Under the pieces are notes generated by a model. That model was given only the letters and a program-made list of their open reading frames with translations, made no database searches and was not told the DNA's origin. Made by a program: the position numbers and the translations under genes. This document shows, piece after piece, positions 5,060-7,991 of a DNA stretch of 7,991 bases. Source of the stretch: CAZFQD01 sp964520885 (GTDB lineage: Bacteria > Bacillota > Clostridia > Oscillospirales > SIG519). The stretch's first letter is position 1; each line of letters begins with the position of its first letter. The stretch spans positions 1 to 7,991 of the forward strand of contig CAZFQD010000104.1 of the NCBI GenBank assembly GCA_964520885.1. Reading direction: 5' to 3'.

Positions 5060-7504
5060 ATGAAAAAAATGTTATCAATTATTACTGTTTTGGCAATGGT
5101 ATTCTCTTTATTATTAGGATTTGGCGTTTCAGTAAATGCTAATACAATTGAAGGAACAGTACAAAAAATTATGGATTTTGAATATGGGTCAAGAACGATT
5201 GGCATATGGGGAAATGCTTCAGATCCTGTTGTTGCTGATCCCACATATTCAACTGAGACTGCAAATCCTCTAAGTGGAAATGGATCGGCAAAAATAGAAG
5301 TTCCTGCAGGTTTTGATAGTGGATGGATAGGTTCCTGTAATAATGAAGATGCTGGTGGAACATCAGCAGATTATGATGGTATTGTAGTAAGAATAAAAAT
5401 TATTAAGGACCCAAACAATACTGCCACAAGGGTTAAATTCAGACCGCATTTTAGCTGGAGTGATTGGATGAGTTCAGAGGGTGCAGTAGTTACAGATGTA
5501 GACGGTAATACAATAACTGCTAATGACGCTGGACAGAATGATGGCTCAGGCTACCAGATATATTTGCCTACAGACTTAGATGGCTATGTATTTTTCCCTA
5601 AACCATCAGGCTTTGATATGTCAACAAAGATTCGTACGGCTTTTTGGTTTGCAACTGGAGATGACGTCAATGGTTGGGCAGGAGCTACAGTACTTATGGA
5701 TGATTTCTACTATTATAATTCGCTAAAAAACAATGAGGAAATTATTGCAGCAGTAAATTATTCAACTGATGGTACTGCACAAAGTATTATGAATTTTGGA
5801 CCAGATTCGCAAACACTTACTCAATGGGCAAATGCTTCAGGAGTAGCAGACCCTGTGTATTCTCTTGAATCTAATACTCCGCTAAATGGGACAGCTTCAC
5901 AAAAAATAGAATTTCCATCAGATTTTGATACTGGATGGATGGGCTCTTGTAATTCTATTACTGATGATGGTGGGACAATAGGGGATTACGATGGTATTAT
6001 AATGAGAATCAAGATAATTAAGGACCCAAATAATACCGCCACAAAGGTTAGTTTTAGGCCATATTTTAGCTGGAGTGATTGGATGAGTTCAGAGGGTGCA
6101 GTAGTTACAGATGTAGACGGTAATACAATAACTGCTAATGACGCTGGACAGAATGATGGCTCAGGCTACCAGATATATTTGCCTACAGACTTAGATGGTT
6201 ATGTATTTTTTCCTAAACCAGCAGGCTTTGATATGACAACAAAGCTTCGTATGGCTATGTGGTTTGCAACAGGAGATTCAGTGAATGGCTGGGCAGGAGC
6301 TACAGTACTTTTGGATGATTTCTACTATTATAATTCACAAAAAAGCAATGCGGTAATTATTGCAGCAATTGAAGGTGAAATAAGTGTAGAAAATGTACCG
6401 GTTACTGGTGTAACAGTAACATCAGAGGCACAAGCAGTAGTTGGTAATACCTGTGCTTTAACAGCAAGAGTAAGCCCATCAAATGCTTCAAATAAAGCTG
6501 CAATCTGGGTTTCTGATGATGAAGCTATTGCAACAGTAAATACTTCGGGTGTAGTAACAGGTGTAGCACCTGGAATAGTAGACATTACGGCAACAACAGT
6601 AGATGGTAGCTTTTCAGGAACTTGTTCTTTCACAGTAACTGCTACAGCTCCATCATTACACTTAACAACTATACCAACCTATAATAATGCTCAAAATTGG
6701 CAATTTAAGGGTGTTCCCGGAAATGGCTCATGGTTCTTTATTAAGCATATAGCAACAGGCAAATATTTAACATATTCCGGAGGCAACATTGTTTTAAGTA
6801 TATTTGCCGCATCAGGGGAACAATATTGGAGCTGTGATAGGTTAGGAAACAATTCAAGTTTGGTGAACTTAATGGATCAAACAAAAGGAATTGCAATGGT
6901 GGATGGTCAATTTTCAACAAGTGATACCTATCCTGAAATTATATTTTCAAGTGAATTTAGTAATTTTGTCCCATTAAATTCTACAATGTTTGGTAATGAC
7001 CCTAATGGGACTGAAATGTATATTGGAACTATCTCATTCGTTCAAGATAAAGTAAGAAATTATTTAAGTTATACTGAATTAGAAACCGCAGATATTTCTG
7101 TAGACTTTGGGAACTATAGAGTAGCTGGATATTACATATCAAAAATTCAGCCAAACACATCAACAAGTGAATTTCTTGCAGGGGTTACACCACAAAGTGG
7201 AACAGAATTAGTATTTAATAATTTAGCTGCAAACAATATTATTCAAACAGGAACAACAATTGATGTTATGGTAAATGAAGTAAAAACTAAAACTTACACA
7301 GCTATTATTTATGGTGATATTGATGGTGATGGCGTAATAAGTATTAGTGATTTGGCAGCAATAAAAGGACATTTGCTTAAAATAAATGTTCTAACTGGTG
7401 TTAATTTAGAAGCTGCAAATATTCATACAAAAACTAGTCTCTCTATTAGTAATTTATTAGCAATTAAAAGGCAAATTTTAGGAATAGCAAGTATAGCTCA
7501 GTAG
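5060..7504 (+). CDS. Secreted modular protein: two jelly-roll-like modules, Big_2 domain, C-terminal type I dockerin
   Basis: This 814-aa exported protein has no catalytic domain I can recognise and is probably a glycan-binding or adaptor component attached through its dockerin. It starts at ATG 5060, 7 nt after AGGAGG (5047-5052). The signal peptide is residues 1-27 (K2, K3, hydrophobic 5-23, likely cleavage after VNA). Two homologous modules lie at about 34-220 and 240-425; each begins near IM(D/N)F and ends in L(M/L)DDFYYYN, the usual last strand of CBM-type jelly rolls. A Big_2 Ig-like domain spans about 448-528 (ATVNTSGVVTGVAPG core). Residues about 529-690 are unassigned; WFFIKHIATGKYL and YWSCDRLGNNSSLVN recall a ricin-type beta-trefoil fragment. 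About 695-750 is the small domain that commonly precedes such dockerins. Dockerin loop 1 (753-764) has D753, D755, D757, S761, D764; loop 2 (787-798) has N787, H789, K791, N798 and has lost its acidic ligands. The cohesin partner is not in the window. Family of the N-terminal modules: uncertain. Confidence 0.88.
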   Translation: MKKMLSIITVLAMVFSLLLGFGVSVNANTIEGTVQKIMDFEYGSRTIGIWGNASDPVVADPTYSTETANPLSGNGSAKIEVPAGFDSGWIGSCNNEDAGGTSADYDGIVVRIKIIKDPNNTATRVKFRPHFSWSDWMSSEGAVVTDVDGNTITANDAGQNDGSGYQIYLPTDLDGYVFFPKPSGFDMSTKIRTAFWFATGDDVNGWAGATVLMDDFYYYNSLKNNEEIIAAVNYSTDGTAQSIMNFGPDSQTLTQWANASGVADPVYSLESNTPLNGTASQKIEFPSDFDTGWMGSCNSITDDGGTIGDYDGIIMRIKIIKDPNNTATKVSFRPYFSWSDWMSSEGAVVTDVDGNTITANDAGQNDGSGYQIYLPTDLDGYVFFPKPAGFDMTTKLRMAMWFATGDSVNGWAGATVLLDDFYYYNSQKSNAVIIAAIEGEISVENVPVTGVTVTSEAQAVVGNTCALTARVSPSNASNKAAIWVSDDEAIATVNTSGVVTGVAPGIVDITATTVDGSFSGTCSFTVTATAPSLHLTTIPTYNNAQNWQFKGVPGNGSWFFIKHIATGKYLTYSGGNIVLSIFAASGEQYWSCDRLGNNSSLVNLMDQTKGIAMVDGQFSTSDTYPEIIFSSEFSNFVPLNSTMFGNDPNGTEMYIGTISFVQDKVRNYLSYTELETADISVDFGNYRVAGYYISKIQPNTSTSEFLAGVTPQSGTELVFNNLAANNIIQTGTTIDVMVNEVKTKTYTAIIYGDIDGDGVISISDLAAIKGHLLKINVLTGVNLEAANIHTKTSLSISNLLAIKRQILGIASIAQ
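5448..5583 (+). repeat. 136-bp exact internal repeat, copy 1
   Basis: Every base of 5448-5583 matches 6063-6198, an offset of 615 bp (205 codons) in the same reading frame. It encodes residues from about F131 to D174 in the first jelly-roll-like module, including the FSWSDWMSSEGAVVTDVDGN stretch. Immediately outside the block, identity falls to about four fifths, with synonymous differences on both sides. Confidence 0.97.
6063..6198 (+). repeat. 136-bp exact internal repeat, copy 2
   Basis: This is the second copy of the block at 5448-5583, encoding about F336 to D379 of the second module. The copy ends at 6199, where C of copy 1 (5584) is T here, a silent change in a glycine codon. The upstream boundary is at 6062, where T replaces the C of 5447 (Tyr for His). 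Confidence 0.97.
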
Positions 7505-7515
7505 TAATTTTTAAA

Positions 7516-7561
7516 ATCTAACAGGTGAACTTTTTTTGTTCACCTGGTTCACCTGTTAGAT
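7516..7561 (+). terminator. Strong hairpin downstream of the dockerin protein gene, with a duplicated arm
   Basis: ATCTAACAGGTGAAC (7516-7530) pairs perfectly over 15 bp with GTTCACCTGTTAGAT (7547-7561). Between them lie seven T (7531-7537) and an extra GTTCACCTG (7538-7546), a tandem duplicate of the first nine bases of the right arm. The left arm can thus form either a 15-bp stem with a 16-nt loop or a 9-bp stem with a T7 loop. It begins 11 nt after the stop codon at 7504, the place expected for a transcription terminator. The T-run is in the loop rather than after the stem, so it is not a textbook terminator on either strand. Confidence 0.65.
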
Positions 7562-7562
7562 A

Positions 7563-7588
7563 TTTCTTAAAATATATTTATTAAGAAA
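7563..7588 (+). repeat. AT-rich hairpin following the main terminator-like hairpin
   Basis: TTTCTTAA (7563-7570) and TTAAGAAA (7581-7588) are perfect 8-nt reverse complements around a 10-nt A/T loop. The element begins two bases after the stronger hairpin and may assist transcript termination or 3'-end stabilisation. The weak A/T stem makes this tentative. Confidence 0.4.
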
Positions 7589-7765
7589 ATCGCAAGACAA
7601 TTTGATTTGAAAATTTGCAATGATTATCCGTAAAAGGAAGTGTACGCACATTGCATTATATAAACTGTGGAAAAGTTGATGACTTTCGTTTTTTGCTATG
7701 TAAAAAATAGCATTTGATAGGCAACCAAATTTTAGCAAAGACCAAGCAAACACTTAAAAAATGTT

Positions 7766-7776
7766 ATGAAAGGAGT
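7766..7776 (+). repeat. Isolated Shine-Dalgarno-like leader motif, copy 2
   Basis: ATGAAAGGAGT is identical to 4975-4985. Here it lies 117 nt before the start codon of the last gene, which has its own AAAGGA site at 7879-7884. Unlike copy 1, it has an ATG at normal distance (7783), opening a 12-codon reading frame. Confidence 0.35.
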
Positions 7777-7782
7777 AGAATT

Positions 7783-7821
7783 ATGTTGTGCTACAAACAA
7801 TCCAATCTGAATTCATCGTAA
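7783..7821 (+). CDS. Possible 12-codon leader ORF (MLCYKQSNLNSS)
   Basis: ATG 7783 follows AAAGGAG (7769-7775) with a 7-nt spacer, the best-looking initiation site in this gap, and runs 12 codons to TAA at 7819-7821. It ends 72 nt before the start codon of the exported protein. A translated upstream ORF could act as a leader or standby element for that gene. It has no run of a single regulatory amino acid and no clear attenuator after it, only weak pairing between the GAATTC palindromes. Chance occurrence is quite possible. Confidence 0.2.
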   Translation: MLCYKQSNLNSS

Positions 7822-7893
7822 AATGTTTTTTTATCGTGTTCATATGGAATTCGGGTACAAGAAAATGTAATAAAAACGAAAGGATGTAAAAAA

Positions 7894-7991
7894 ATGAAAA
7901 CAAAAATGCGTATTTTGATTTCGGGCATATTAATTCTATTAATTGTTTTAGCTCTAACTGTATCTGCAACTTCAAGTGGAGAGGTTACATT
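7894..7991 (+). CDS. Start of an exported protein (partial, cut by the window end)
   Basis: Only 32 codons are visible. ATG 7894 follows AAAGGA (7879-7884) at 9 nt. The encoded N-terminus has K2, K4 and R6, a long hydrophobic core from about residue 7 to 23, and a possible signal peptidase site after VSA (residue 25) followed by TSSGEVT. There is no lipobox cysteine in the visible part. The mature protein is outside the window, so the function cannot be given. Given the preceding dockerin protein, another secreted polysaccharide-related protein is a reasonable guess but only that. Confidence 0.7.
   Translation, partial: MKTKMRILISGILILLIVLALTVSATSSGEVT

Larger units (their letters stand above)
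7505..7893. other. Gene-free region between the dockerin protein and the last gene
   Basis: These 389 nt hold the terminator-like hairpin (7516-7561), an AT hairpin (7563-7588), a weak 6-bp hairpin (TGCTAT 7694-7699 with ATAGCA 7707-7712), the shared 11-mer at 7766-7776 and a 12-codon mini-ORF at 7783-7821. Two EcoRI-type GAATTC palindromes (7809-7814, 7847-7852) could pair with each other in the leader. A TATAAA at 7659-7664 is the most -10-like hexamer, but no acceptable -35 lies upstream of it. Minus-strand reading frames here start with poor sites and encode nothing recognisable. I see no tRNA, CRISPR or insertion sequence. Confidence 0.6.

Noticed and set aside
4975..5142. Overlapping 55-codon hydrophobic ORF starting at ATG 4975 and running into the dockerin protein gene
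   Set aside because: It has no Shine-Dalgarno site of its own, and its second half is an out-of-frame reading of the real signal peptide region.
6328..6633. 101-codon minus-strand ORF
   Set aside because: It is antisense to the Big_2 coding region and its composition mirrors that repetitive Thr/Val/Ala-rich sequence; no independent start site is seen.
7659..7664. TATAAA as the -10 box for the last gene
   Set aside because: No -35-like hexamer lies 16-19 nt upstream and the extended -10 TG is not in position.
7712..7760. Resemblance of GGCAACC...GCAAAGACC to parts of a c-di-GMP-I riboswitch
   Set aside because: The tetraloop-receptor helix, the central GAAA loop and the second conserved stem are missing, so the similarity is limited to short A-rich words.
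7556..7975. Two minus-strand ORFs of 64-65 codons in the gap and over the last gene
   Set aside because: The first starts at GTG with no ribosome binding site and runs through the terminator hairpin; the second is antisense to the leader and signal peptide of the last gene. Neither product is recognisable.

Overview
The window is AT-rich (roughly one third G+C by eye) and all convincing genes lie on the + strand. Strong AGGAGG-type ribosome binding sites, a CUT1 sugar-importer cassette without its own ATPase gene, a Big_2 domain and a C-terminal type I dockerin together suggest a Gram-positive, polysaccharide-degrading member of the Clostridia. The species cannot be fixed from the sequence alone.

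Layout. (1) 1-73: a short leader with a 10-bp imperfect stem-loop. (2) 74-4872: an ABC sugar-import cassette. It encodes a very long (964 aa) extracellular solute-binding protein with two tandem N-terminal beta-sandwich-like domains, then a MalF/UgpA-type permease and a MalG/YtcP-type permease. The gaps are 51 nt and 2 nt with no terminator between. (3) 4873-5059: a leader region with a perfect 13-bp inverted repeat, a possible sigma-A promoter and an isolated Shine-Dalgarno-like motif. (4) 5060-7504: an 814-aa secreted modular protein made of a signal peptide, two copies of a ~205-residue jelly-roll-like module, a Big_2 domain, an unassigned region, a pre-dockerin domain and a dockerin. (5) 7505-7893: a gene-free region with a strong palindromic terminator-like hairpin, a second AT-rich hairpin and a leader carrying the same Shine-Dalgarno-like motif plus a 12-codon mini-ORF. 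(6) 7894-end: the first 32 codons of another exported protein.

How it may work together (inference). The secreted modular protein has no recognisable catalytic domain and looks like a glycan-binding or scaffolding component that docks onto a cohesin. The importer's binding protein carries its own candidate glycan-binding domains and would hand oligosaccharides to the two permeases, energised by an ATPase encoded elsewhere (MsiK/MsmK type). The most notable details are the dockerin whose second calcium loop has lost its acidic ligands while its helix is kept, a 136-bp exact repeat inside the modular protein gene that implies recent gene conversion or duplication, a binding protein more than twice the usual size with no lipobox, and a terminator hairpin in which one arm is tandemly duplicated.
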